Source of the DNA: Anaerolineales bacterium
GTDB taxonomy: Bacteria > Chloroflexota > Anaerolineae > Anaerolineales > JABWBV01
DNA length: 9,220 nucleotides
NCBI GenBank assembly: GCA_027019845.1
Contig: JALUWE010000365.1
Coordinates: 1 to 9,220, forward strand
Reading direction: 5' to 3'
Both the position numbers and the translations under genes were made by a program. Under the pieces are notes generated by a model, which saw nothing but the letters and a program-made list of their open reading frames with translations, was not told where the DNA came from and did no database searches. This document shows positions 1 through 5,814 of this stretch, one piece after another. Numbering within the stretch: the stretch's first letter is position 1; every line of letters begins with the position of its first letter.

Positions 1-135
1 GACCAATAAGACCAATAAGACCAATAAGACCAATAAGACCAATAAGACCAGTAAGACCAGTAAGACCAGTAAGACCAGTAAGACAACTCAGACAACTCAG
101 ACAAATCAGACCAATCAGACGAGTAAGACAAATCA
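1..135. repeat. 9-bp tandem repeat array, 15 copies in window
   Basis: Fifteen head-to-tail 9-bp units run without a gap from the window edge, so the array probably extends beyond it. Units drift along the array: GACCAATAA (5 copies), GACCAGTAA (4), GACAACTCA (2), then GACAAATCA, GACCAATCA, GACGAGTAA and GACAAATCA. The common pattern is GACNANTNA. The final TCA of the last unit is the reverse complement of the TGA stop codon of the IclR gene, so the array starts exactly at that gene's stop. The same 9-mer family recurs at 5594-5683 and 5710-5799. It is not a CRISPR, because there are no spacers. Confidence 0.95.
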
Positions 136-924
136 GACCACCTTGTCTACCCGTTTACGTGCGGGGTGTACATTCTCGTTCCCGATGCTCAGGGCTTGCG
201 CGGCGCGGTGGGCGGCCTGAATGCAGGCTTGTTTCTCTTCTGCGCTCATCTGGCTGGTGAAGCCCAGCACGGTGATGGCCGCGACCACGCCCTCGAGGCC
301 GCGGATGGGCGCGGAGACGCCCCAGACGCCTTTGAGGTACTCTTCGGTGTCGTCCACCGCATAGCCCTGGGAACGGGTCAGGGCGAGTTGGGCTTTGCAG
401 GCCGCGGGGTCGGTGATGGAGGTTTCGGTGAATGCCTGCAAGCCGGGGGAGGCCAGCAGGCGGTCCACTTCAGCCTCCGGCATCCAGGCCAGGAAGGCGC
501 GGCCAAAGCACCCGGCGCAAAACGGCAGCCGCTGGCCGATGGTGGCGGTGACTTTCATCTCGCCCGCGGGTTCGGCTTTGTCGATGATGGTGATGCCGTC
601 GTTTTCGAAGACGCCCAGCAGCACGGTCTGGCCGGTAGTGCGCATCAGGTCACGCAGCGCGCTGCGGGCGAGTTGGAGTACATCGCGATGGGCGCGGGCC
701 AGGTAGCCCAGTTCGATCAGCCCTGGGCCGAGGCGGTATCTGCGGGTGGCCGGGTTGCGCTCCAGGAAGCGGTGCTCGGCCAGGGTGTGGAGGATGTTGT
801 GCGCGGTGCTCTTGTTGATGCCCAACCGCTGGCTGAGTTCGGAGACGCCGTATTCGGTCTGGCCGTCTTTGAAAGTGTTGAGGATGCGCAGGGCACGGTC
901 CACTGCGGGCACGGTTTTAGTCAT
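133..924 (-). CDS. IclR-family transcriptional regulator
   Basis: This 263-residue protein has the two-domain layout of the IclR family at the usual length. An N-terminal winged helix-turn-helix spans residues about 5-68 (VSELSQRLGINKSTAHNILH is the HTH, followed by FLER and the wing RRYRLGPG). A C-terminal effector-binding domain spans about 80-248, with the family-typical stretches GCFGRAFLAWMP (138-149) and GYAVDDTEEYLKGVWGVSAPIR near 187-208. The pocket region reads PFCAGCFGRA, a CxxC pair (136, 139) where the family often has a His and small residues; this might affect ligand or redox response, but that is inference. No clear Shine-Dalgarno precedes the ATG, but a near-consensus promoter lies 37 bp upstream. 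IclR proteins often control aromatic or acetate catabolism, and the paa genes about 2.5 kb away are a possible but unproven target. The stop codon lies in the 9-bp repeat array. Confidence 0.93.
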   Translation of the reverse strand: MTKTVPAVDRALRILNTFKDGQTEYGVSELSQRLGINKSTAHNILHTLAEHRFLERNPATRRYRLGPGLIELGYLARAHRDVLQLARSALRDLMRTTGQTVLLGVFENDGITIIDKAEPAGEMKVTATIGQRLPFCAGCFGRAFLAWMPEAEVDRLLASPGLQAFTETSITDPAACKAQLALTRSQGYAVDDTEEYLKGVWGVSAPIRGLEGVVAAITVLGFTSQMSAEEKQACIQAAHRAAQALSIGNENVHPARKRVDKVV

Positions 925-939
925 CGCGTTTTTTGTGGG

Positions 940-950
940 GAACGATGTTC
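940..950 (-). promoter_or_regulatory. possible autoregulatory operator in IclR leader
   Basis: GAAC-GAT-GTTC is a short inverted repeat (4-bp arms, 3-bp spacer) located between the predicted transcription start (about 954) and the IclR start codon. The outer bases give GGAACGATGTTCT, loosely like the GGAA...TTCC core reported for IclR-type operators. Many IclR proteins repress their own gene from such a site. The arms are short, so this is only a candidate. Confidence 0.3.
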
Positions 951-960
951 TCTACAGGGT

Positions 961-989
961 ATTATGTGCGAAAACAGGGAGCTTGTCAA
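961..989 (-). promoter_or_regulatory. sigma-70-type promoter for IclR gene
   Basis: Read on the minus strand there is a perfect -35 TTGACA (984-989), a spacer of exactly 17 bp, and a -10 CATAAT (961-966), which matches TATAAT at five of six positions. Transcription would start near 954, giving a leader of about 30 nt before the IclR ATG at 924. Near-consensus hexamers with the optimal spacing make this one of the best-supported control sites in the window. It implies that the IclR gene is transcribed independently of the beta-helix gene upstream of it. Confidence 0.75.
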
Positions 990-1024
990 TGTGTTGGGTA
1001 GAGGGCCGCTTGCCGGTGAATCAA

Positions 1025-1061
1025 AACTGCTCCCCACCGCTCGCGCGGACAAGGAGCAGTT
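1025..1061 (-). terminator. candidate terminator hairpin after beta-helix gene
   Basis: AACTGCTCC (1025-1033) and GGAGCAGTT (1053-1061) are perfect 9-bp inverted arms. The 19-nt loop contains a second stem, CCGC-TCGC-GCGG (1037-1048). On the minus strand the second arm runs straight into TTTTGATT, a short U tract, which suits an intrinsic terminator for transcripts leaving the beta-helix gene. The hairpin lies between that gene's stop and the IclR promoter, the right place for one. The short U run and long apical segment keep confidence moderate. Confidence 0.42.
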
Positions 1062-1080
1062 CTCTATTTCCATTCTCCAT

Positions 1081-1141
1081 CCTTCGACTACGAGCGGCCG
1101 GAGTTCGGTACGAACTCTCCCCGCCCTCCGCTCAGGATGCA
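1081..1141. repeat. REP-like patch with 17-bp palindrome
   Basis: Positions 1101-1117 form a perfect inverted repeat, GAGTTCG-GTA-CGAACTC (7-bp arms, 3-bp spacer). It is flanked by CCTTCGACTACG (1081-1092) and CCGCTCAGGATGC (1128-1140), phrases resembling the two halves of the CCTTCGAC...CTCAGG REP elements common in bacterial intergenic DNA. This could be a REP-like unit interrupted or enlarged by the palindrome. The palindrome is observed; the REP relationship is inferred from memory of such elements. Confidence 0.35.
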
Positions 1142-1251
1142 ATCCCTATCTCTATCCCTATCCCATCCCTATCCCTATCCCTATCCCTATCCCTATCTCT
1201 ATCCCTATCCCTATCCCTATCCCATCCCTATCCCTCTATCCCCATTCCCTA
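1142..1251. repeat. hexanucleotide tandem array (ATCCCT/ATAGGG type)
   Basis: About 17 units of ATCCCT on the plus strand (AGGGAT, or ATAGGG in another phase, on the minus strand). Variants are interspersed: ATCTCT appears twice and five-base ATCCC units appear twice. The pattern degrades towards 1231-1251. The TAG stop of the beta-helix gene (1249-1251) lies in the degraded edge, inside GAATAGGGAATGGGG on the minus strand. The array therefore starts at that stop codon, as the 9-bp arrays do elsewhere in the window. Confidence 0.92.
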
Positions 1252-3033
1252 TTCCTGGCGTACTACGATGGGGAGGTAAACGCTCAACGGCTCCACAGTG
1301 ATGGTGACGGTATCGGTACTGCTCAGGCCGAAGGGGTCCTCAACAGTCAGGGTGAAGGTGAGCACGCCGATGGTGGGGGGTGCGGTGAAGGTGGGGGAGA
1401 CGGTATTGGGGTTGTTGATGGTGACGGGATCGCCGCCGGTTTGTGTCCACTGGTAGGTGAGGGGGTCGCCGTCGGGGTCGCTGCTGGCGGAGGCGTCCAG
1501 GGTGACGAGGTCGCCGGTGTGGACGGTTTGGGGTGCGCCTGCGTCTGCGGTGGGGGGCTGGTTTAGGAAGAATTCGTCGATACCGATGTCGAAACCGTTG
1601 CCACGCGGCCGGGGTTCGCCGTCGATGTCAATCGTTACGCCTGCGTCCACCCCGGCATCGATGGCCGCGGAGCCCACTCCCAGGTGGTAATTCCACACGG
1701 CGGGGTCGATGAAGTTCGGGTTTGAATATACGTTGATCGTGCCGGTAAAGATCGCGCCGGTCCCGGCGGTATTGGTGATGTTGGCATACCACAAGGTGGC
1801 TTCCAGGGTGGCGGTGCTGGTGCTGGTGACGAAGATGCCCACGCTGTTCCCGGCGATGATGGTGTTGGTCAGGCCGAGCGTAGTGCTCATGCCGACGTAT
1901 ACACCCTGACCTGCGCCGGTGTTGTCGGCGATGGTATTGTGCAGCAACTGGCCGGATGAGCCGGTAGCCCACAACCCGCCGCCCTGGGTTTGTGCATGGT
2001 TGCCGGCGATCAGGTTGTTGATCATGATGAATGGATCGCCGATCAGCACGTACACGCCTCCACCGTTGCCGTTAATGGTGTCGCTGATGGTGGTGGTAGC
2101 TGTGTTGCTGATGATGATGTTGTTCTGCAAGGTGGCGTTTCTGAACAGGAAGATGCCGCCGCCGAACCCGGCGGAGGTGAGGCTGGCGATGTTGTTTTGC
2201 ACTGTATTGGCCGTTACGGTGGCGTTGGCAGCGAACAGATACATGCCGCCTCCGCGCCCTTTTTCCGCGGTGCTGCCGATATTGCCTCGCACGGTGTTGT
2301 TCAGCAGGGTAGATGTGCCCTGCACGATGGTCAATCCACCGCCGAAGCCGTTGTCGGCTGTGCTGGCTGTGTTGCTAAGGATGGTGTTATTGACGAGTGT
2401 GCTCTCGCTGGATTGCACGTATATCCCGCCGCCAAAGGCCCGGGTAATGGTGCTGCCTGTATTGAGCGTGATCAGGCTGTTGCTGATGGTAAGCGTAGCG
2501 GTGTACGCGTACACGCCGCCGCCTGCGTCGGTTCCCGAAAGGCCGCCGCCTAATCCGCTGGCATCCCCGCCGGTGATGCGCAGCCCGACGATGGTCGCCG
2601 TGATCTGGCTGGGGATGACCAGCACACGGCCCATCCCCTGCGCGTCCAGCGTGGTTGGCTGGGTGAGGGGATACGCCTCGTTCCAGTTAGTGGTAGTGTA
2701 GCCGCCGCGCACGGTCACACTCTGGCTGATGTAGGCTACCTGGGTGATTCCGTTACGGGCCTGTACGCCGGTGTACGTCCCGCTGGCGAGGAGGATTTCG
2801 GAGCCTGGCTGGGATTGGTCTATGGCATGTTGCAGCGTGGCGCACGGATTGGCCGAATCGCTGCAATCGTTGCCCGCATCGTTGCCAGTCGGAGCAACAT
2901 AGAGAAGAAGGTGGCTGCCTGCTTGTGTCGGGGTGATACTGCTGCCCAACAGCCATAAGGCAGCAAACACAAGCGCAGCCAGCAGACTGCCAGCCGCCAA
3001 CAGAGTTCGTCGGAAAGTGGGGATAGCGTTCAT
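1249..3033 (-). CDS. secreted right-handed parallel beta-helix protein with PKD-like domain
   Basis: 594 residues. The N-terminus has a basic stretch and a hydrophobic segment (about 8-30), consistent with a signal peptide or anchor. Residues 43-135 (YVAPTGNDAGNDCSD..., GSEILLASGTYTG, VRGGY) are the usual opening of surface beta-helix proteins. Residues about 150-415 form the coil: GGG-containing turns start at 171, 201, 231, 261, 291, 324 and 351, a rung period of about 30 residues, with Asn ladders such as NNTI and SNTA. AIDAG...DIDGEPRP...DIGIDEF (457-488) closes the helix, as in choice-of-anchor Q proteins. Residues 492-581 resemble a PKD/REJ-type Ig fold (PPTADAGAPQTV, LDASASSDPDGDPLTYQW). 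The tail SVYLPIVVRQE resembles a C-terminal motif I associate with secreted Chloroflexota proteins. The start is supported by AGGAG five bases before the ATG. Possible roles are adhesion or polysaccharide binding; no catalytic residues are recognisable. Confidence 0.88.
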   Translation of the reverse strand: MNAIPTFRRTLLAAGSLLAALVFAALWLLGSSITPTQAGSHLLLYVAPTGNDAGNDCSDSANPCATLQHAIDQSQPGSEILLASGTYTGVQARNGITQVAYISQSVTVRGGYTTTNWNEAYPLTQPTTLDAQGMGRVLVIPSQITATIVGLRITGGDASGLGGGLSGTDAGGGVYAYTATLTISNSLITLNTGSTITRAFGGGIYVQSSESTLVNNTILSNTASTADNGFGGGLTIVQGTSTLLNNTVRGNIGSTAEKGRGGGMYLFAANATVTANTVQNNIASLTSAGFGGGIFLFRNATLQNNIIISNTATTTISDTINGNGGGVYVLIGDPFIMINNLIAGNHAQTQGGGLWATGSSGQLLHNTIADNTGAGQGVYVGMSTTLGLTNTIIAGNSVGIFVTSTSTATLEATLWYANITNTAGTGAIFTGTINVYSNPNFIDPAVWNYHLGVGSAAIDAGVDAGVTIDIDGEPRPRGNGFDIGIDEFFLNQPPTADAGAPQTVHTGDLVTLDASASSDPDGDPLTYQWTQTGGDPVTINNPNTVSPTFTAPPTIGVLTFTLTVEDPFGLSSTDTVTITVEPLSVYLPIVVRQE

Positions 3034-3144
3034 TTTTTCTCCTGATCAGGGTACTCTTACTTCTCAGATGCTCTCTTCTCAGCGTATTGGGGGGTTTTTG
3101 AGTCATGCAAAGCGAGAGACAATTCAGACCGATTTTTCTTTGTG

Positions 3145-3163
3145 CAATAGGGCGGTCCTATTG
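3145..3163. promoter_or_regulatory. inverted repeat, possible operator
   Basis: CAATAGG (3145-3151) and CCTATTG (3157-3163) are perfect 7-bp arms around GCGGT. No U tract follows on either strand, so a terminator is unlikely. The site lies about 110 bp upstream of the beta-helix start codon, and a protein-binding site for that gene is the simplest reading. The binding protein is unknown. Confidence 0.35.
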
Positions 3164-3213
3164 TGCGGATATGTTTTATGCCAAATTATAGATAGCAAAA
3201 AAGGGAAAGGAAA

Positions 3214-3228
3214 CCCCCTGAATGGGGG
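3214..3228. repeat. short G/C inverted repeat
   Basis: CCCCC-TGAAT-GGGGG is a small perfect inverted repeat, set in purine-rich sequence about 30 bp upstream of the TetR promoter. It is flanked by further runs (AAGGGAAAGG before, AGGCAAGGG after). It could be a binding site or just low-complexity sequence. There is no other support for a function. Confidence 0.25.
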
Positions 3229-3255
3229 AGGCAAGGGAAAATCGAAGCTTGCAAC

Positions 3256-3284
3256 TTGACACCGATTATCCCGAATGATATAAA
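3256..3284 (+). promoter_or_regulatory. sigma-70-type promoter for TetR gene and probably the paa operon
   Basis: A perfect -35 TTGACA (3256-3261), exactly 17 bp of spacer, and -10 TATAAA (3279-3284, five of six matches). The transcription start would be near 3291, giving a leader of about 155 nt before the TetR ATG. I found no comparably good promoter further down the cluster, so this may drive the regulator and the catabolic genes together. Such a strong core promoter overlapped by an operator-like palindrome suggests control by repression. Confidence 0.75.
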
Positions 3285-3287
3285 AGA

Positions 3288-3303
3288 TACTAACCGGTAG
3301 GTA
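3288..3303. promoter_or_regulatory. candidate TetR-family operator at transcription start
   Basis: TACTAACCGGTAGGTA is an imperfect palindrome: the core ACCGGT is perfect, the outer TAC/GTA arms pair, and two pairs between them mismatch. It starts three bases after the -10 box, so bound protein would block transcription initiation. The left half, ACTAACCG, matches the ACTNACCG half-site that I recall for PaaR, the TetR-type phenylacetate repressor of Corynebacterium. By position, the likely ligand is the TetR protein encoded immediately downstream, with phenylacetyl-CoA as the expected inducer. The palindrome is seen directly; the ligand and partner are inferred. Confidence 0.55.
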
Positions 3304-3420
3304 TTTATTGGGGTGCTGAGGCACCAGGCTGTGGTTGCAAGTCGAACGTGGAGTGGAGCCGTCGAACACCGATCCCCAGCATCAGACATCCGAATCGAAT
3401 ACCTGCCTCCCCTCCTGACG

Positions 3421-3437
3421 CGCCTTTCTCTCAGGCG
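3421..3437 (+). promoter_or_regulatory. small hairpin covering the TetR ribosome-binding site
   Basis: CGCCT (3421-3425) can pair with AGGCG (3433-3437) across a 7-nt loop. The second arm overlaps the only plausible Shine-Dalgarno, AGGCGG (3433-3438), seven bases before the ATG at 3446. The hairpin could dampen translation of the regulator. Five base pairs is a weak stem, so this is tentative. Confidence 0.25.
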
Positions 3438-3445
3438 GTATCCCC

Positions 3446-4057
3446 ATGTACGCCAAGTCCGCCACCACGATCAGCAACATCCTGGAAGCCGCCCAAAGTC
3501 TGTTTCTGGTCAAAAACTATACCGATGTGTCTATGGCCGAAATAGCGGCCGCGGCCCAGGTGACCAAAGGCGCGCTGTACCATCATTTCAGCAGCAAGCA
3601 AGAACTCTATCTGAAGATGATGCACGACTACCTGGCGGAACAGCAGCGGCTGTTTCGCGCCGCGGTCGAATCCGGCGGCAACTGCCGGGCGCGGCTGCGT
3701 CATCTGACCCTCAGTTTTCTGGAATTGCCCCCCGGGAAACGCAACCTGATGAAGCTCGTGCGCCGCGACATCAACGTTTTCAAAGACCCGCAACGCGGGC
3801 AACTGGTGCGCGCTTACCAGGCCGCGCTGCCCGAACAAGTCGAAGCCATTTTGCGTGATGGGCTGCGCGACGGCGAATTGAAGCCCACCGACGCGCGGCT
3901 GTTGGCCTGGGAGTTCGTCGCCCTGGTCGAAGTCGCGCTGGCGCCCTATGCCCAACGCGTGCTCGGCAGCGCGGACCGGGTGGCCGACTTCGTTCTGGGG
4001 CTGTTTTTCGATGGCGCGGCCGGACGTGGAGAGTGGTCCGCTCGGATGACTACGTAA
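3446..4057 (+). CDS. TetR-family transcriptional regulator (PaaR-like candidate)
   Basis: 203 residues, typical of the family. The N-terminal DNA-binding domain (about 5-55) shows the standard signature: ILEAAQSLFLVKNYTDVSMAEIA, then VTKGALYHHFSSKQEL, with recognition helix GALYHHF at 42-48. The C-terminal ligand-binding domain (about 60-190) is helical and not diagnostic of a ligand. ATG at 3446 is preferred: it gives a complete HTH and has AGGCGG seven bases upstream. The gene is first in the plus-strand run, about 155 nt downstream of a strong promoter with an overlapping palindrome, and is followed by phenylacetate genes after 69 bp. TetR-type PaaR repressors that release DNA on binding phenylacetyl-CoA are known in Thermus and Corynebacterium. 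By context this is probably the equivalent, though a fatty-acyl-CoA-responsive repressor cannot be excluded. Confidence 0.93.
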   Translation: MYAKSATTISNILEAAQSLFLVKNYTDVSMAEIAAAAQVTKGALYHHFSSKQELYLKMMHDYLAEQQRLFRAAVESGGNCRARLRHLTLSFLELPPGKRNLMKLVRRDINVFKDPQRGQLVRAYQAALPEQVEAILRDGLRDGELKPTDARLLAWEFVALVEVALAPYAQRVLGSADRVADFVLGLFFDGAAGRGEWSARMTT

Positions 4058-4076
4058 CCCGGCGCGCAGGAAGGGG

Positions 4077-4090
4077 AACGTTAGCACGTT
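4077..4090. promoter_or_regulatory. inverted repeat between TetR and aldehyde dehydrogenase genes
   Basis: AACGT-TAGC-ACGTT has 5-bp arms and sits in the 69-bp gap after the regulator gene. The AACG/CGTT half-sites recall the CNAACGNNCGTTNG operator that I recall for Thermus PaaR, but the spacing between them is six rather than two, so the match is poor. A run of three AACC units follows at 4092-4103. It might be a second operator or have no function. Confidence 0.25.
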
Positions 4091-4126
4091 GAACCAACCA
4101 ACCAAGAACACCGACGAGGAAGCATA

Positions 4127-5590
4127 ATGGCACAAATGTACATCAACGGCGAATGGGTGGATGCCCAGAGCGGCGAAACCTATGAAATCCGCAATCCGGC
4201 CAACCGCGAAGTGGTGGACACCGTCCCCCTCGGCGGGGAAGCCGACGCGCGGGCCGCGGTGCGCGCCGCGCAGCGCGCTTTTCCCCAGTGGGCCGACAAA
4301 TCCCCAGACGCGCGCGCCGAACTGCTGCGCAAAGGCATCGAGGCCGTCCGGGAGCACGCCAAAGAGATCGCCGCGCTGCTGACCGCGGAGCAGGGCAAGC
4401 CCTTGTTCGAGGCCCACGGCGAACTCAACCACTTTTTGCACGGCATGGAATTCTACGCCGGGCTGGCCAGCAAAATCCGCGGCGCGCAGGTGCCCCTGCC
4501 CGACACGCTGAGCAAACACGCCTACGGACTGGTGGTCAAACGCCCGGTGGGCGTCTCGGTCGGCATTGTCCCCTGGAATTTCCCGCTGACCCTGATGGGC
4601 ACCAAAGTCGGCCCGGCCCTGATCGCCGGCAGCCCGATCATCATCAAACCTGCGGAAACCACCCCGTTGGCGACCCTCAAGGTCATCGGCCTGCTCAACG
4701 AGGCCGGGCTGCCCCCCGGCGTGTTGCAATGCGTCACCGGCCCCGGGCCCACCGTCGGCGAGGCCCTGGTGTGCGACCCCGCGGTGCGCCGCGTCGCGTT
4801 GACCGGCTCCTCCGAAACCGGCCGCCGCGTCATGCAGCTGGCCGGGCCGGATTTCAAACGCGTCACCCTCGAGCTGGGCGGCTCGGACCCCATGATCGTC
4901 TGCCCGGACGCCAACATCCGCAAAGCCGTGAGCGGCGCGGTGATCGGTCGCTACTGGAACGCGGGCCAGCAATGCCTGGCCGTCAAGCGGCTCTACCTGT
5001 TCGAAGACATCTACGACCAGTTCATGGACGGCCTGCTCAAGAAAGTCGGCAACTACCGTGTCGGAGACCCCACCACCCGGCCCGAAAAACCCTTCATCCG
5101 CATGGGGCCGTTACACACCGCGCGCCAGCGCGAGGAAGTCGAGGCCCAACTGGCCGACGCGCTCGACAAAGGCGCCCGCCTGCTGATCGGCGGCAAACGC
5201 CCCGACGATCCCGCGCTGCAAAATGGCTTCTTCTTCGAGCCTGCCGTCGTGGTGGACGTGCCCCGCGACAGCAAACTGGTCACCGAAGAGGTCTTCGGCC
5301 CGGTGCTGCCGGTCTGGAAGGTCAAAAGCCTGGACGAGGCCATCGAGCTGGCCAACGACTCCCCCTGGGGCCTGGGTTCGTCCATCTGGACGCAGAACAT
5401 GGCCTGGGCCAACCGCGCCATCCGCGAGATCGAGGCCGGTGTGACCTGGGTCAACCAGATTCACTTCGGCTACGACGAGCTGCCCTTCGGCGGCGTGAAA
5501 GCCTCCGGCATCGGCCACGAACACGGCCCCGAAGCGGTGGACTACTACCTGGAAAACAAAGGCGCGGTCTTCGGCGGGCTGGATTGGTAG
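4127..5590 (+). CDS. NAD(P)-dependent aldehyde dehydrogenase
   Basis: 487 residues, a full-length member of the aldehyde dehydrogenase superfamily with all key motifs: PWNFPL with the oxyanion Asn151; KPAETTP with the cofactor-binding Lys174; TGSSETGRRV in the Rossmann fold; LELGGSDP with general-base Glu249; GQQC with catalytic Cys283; EEVFGPV with the coenzyme-ribose Glu near 388; and PFGGVKASGIGHEHG near the C-terminus. A GAGGA Shine-Dalgarno six bases before the ATG fixes the start. Substrate is not readable from sequence. Context gives two options: phenylacetaldehyde to phenylacetate, feeding the pathway, or the open-chain semialdehyde after ring hydrolysis, a job done by the PaaZ dehydrogenase domain or by separate PacL-type enzymes elsewhere. 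No MaoC-like hydratase domain is fused, so it is not PaaZ. The stop codon directly abuts a 9-bp repeat array. Confidence 0.95.
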   Translation: MAQMYINGEWVDAQSGETYEIRNPANREVVDTVPLGGEADARAAVRAAQRAFPQWADKSPDARAELLRKGIEAVREHAKEIAALLTAEQGKPLFEAHGELNHFLHGMEFYAGLASKIRGAQVPLPDTLSKHAYGLVVKRPVGVSVGIVPWNFPLTLMGTKVGPALIAGSPIIIKPAETTPLATLKVIGLLNEAGLPPGVLQCVTGPGPTVGEALVCDPAVRRVALTGSSETGRRVMQLAGPDFKRVTLELGGSDPMIVCPDANIRKAVSGAVIGRYWNAGQQCLAVKRLYLFEDIYDQFMDGLLKKVGNYRVGDPTTRPEKPFIRMGPLHTARQREEVEAQLADALDKGARLLIGGKRPDDPALQNGFFFEPAVVVDVPRDSKLVTEEVFGPVLPVWKVKSLDEAIELANDSPWGLGSSIWTQNMAWANRAIREIEAGVTWVNQIHFGYDELPFGGVKASGIGHEHGPEAVDYYLENKGAVFGGLDW

Positions 5591-5593
5591 TGG

Positions 5594-5683
5594 TCTGATT
5601 AGTCTGATTAGTCTGATTAGTCTGATTAGTCTGAGTGGTCTGAGTGGTCTGAGTGGTCTGAGTGGTCTGAGTGGTCTGAGTGG
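5594..5683. repeat. 9-bp tandem array, 10 copies, minus orientation
   Basis: Ten contiguous 9-bp units: four of TCTGATTAG (5594-5629), then six of TCTGAGTGG (5630-5683). In reverse complement and phase-shifted these read GACTAATCA and GACCACTCA, so the array belongs to the same GACNANTNA family as 1-135 but in the opposite orientation. It begins three bases after the TAG of the aldehyde dehydrogenase gene. The first unit supplies another TAG (5600-5602) in that gene's frame, so it would act as a backup stop. Confidence 0.95.
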
Positions 5684-5709
5684 TCGCACTCGTTGCGCGG
5701 GAGAAGATA

Positions 5710-5799
5710 GACAAGTACGACAAGTAGGACAAGTACGACAAGTACGACAAGTACGACAAGTAAGACAAGTAAGACAAGTACGACAAGTAAGACAAGTAA
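5710..5799. repeat. 9-bp tandem array, 10 copies, plus orientation
   Basis: Ten contiguous units of GACAAGTAC, GACAAGTAA or GACAAGTAG; only the ninth base varies. The array is separated from the opposed array at 5594-5683 by 26 non-repetitive bases. It ends five bases before the AGGAA of the hydratase ribosome-binding site. Both arrays have exactly ten copies. They sit inside an apparent operon, so they would be transcribed between the dehydrogenase and hydratase reading frames. Confidence 0.95.
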
Positions 5800-5814
5800 G
5801 AAAGGAATTCCCCC

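Larger units (their letters stand above)
3034..3445. other. divergent intergenic region between beta-helix and TetR genes
   Basis: This 412-bp gap separates two outward-reading genes and is more A/T-rich than its surroundings in the middle. It contains the TetR promoter and operator candidate, plus two inverted repeats annotated separately. For the beta-helix gene on the minus strand, a TATAAT lies at 3185-3190, but the -35 at 17 bp is poor (TTTCCT), so that promoter is weak or needs an activator. I see no convincing small gene here. A short direct repeat, GTCGAAC, occurs at 3341-3347 and 3361-3367 in the TetR leader. Confidence 0.7.

Noticed and set aside
921..1142. Minus-strand 73-codon open frame upstream of the IclR gene
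   Set aside because: It covers the IclR promoter, hairpin and REP-like patch and has no recognisable domain. Its overlap of only four bases with the IclR start might suggest coupling, but the near-consensus promoter lies within it, which argues against a coding role.
1142..1251. True telomere or linear replicon end
   Set aside because: The hexamer array is internal, flanked by ordinary genes on the same strand, and contains irregular units. Bacterial linear ends are hairpins or protein-capped, not telomerase-type repeats.
166..1566. Long plus-strand open frame (466 codons) with a Pro-Ile repeat segment
   Set aside because: It is antisense to the IclR gene and the beta-helix gene, both with clear family matches. 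The Pro-Ile stretch is simply the hexamer array read in one frame. No ribosome-binding site or recognisable domain.
3431..4972. Minus-strand 513-codon open frame
   Set aside because: It is a shadow of the TetR and dehydrogenase genes in G+C-rich DNA; its composition is Gly/Ala/Asp/Arg-rich with no domain, and both sense-strand genes have intact motifs.
4288..5598. Plus-strand 436-codon open frame inside the dehydrogenase gene
   Set aside because: It is an out-of-frame shadow, Arg/Pro/Gly-rich, with no motif, fully contained in a gene with complete catalytic residues.
5594..5799. CRISPR array
   Set aside because: The units are directly adjacent 9-mers with no unique spacers, and no cas genes are present.
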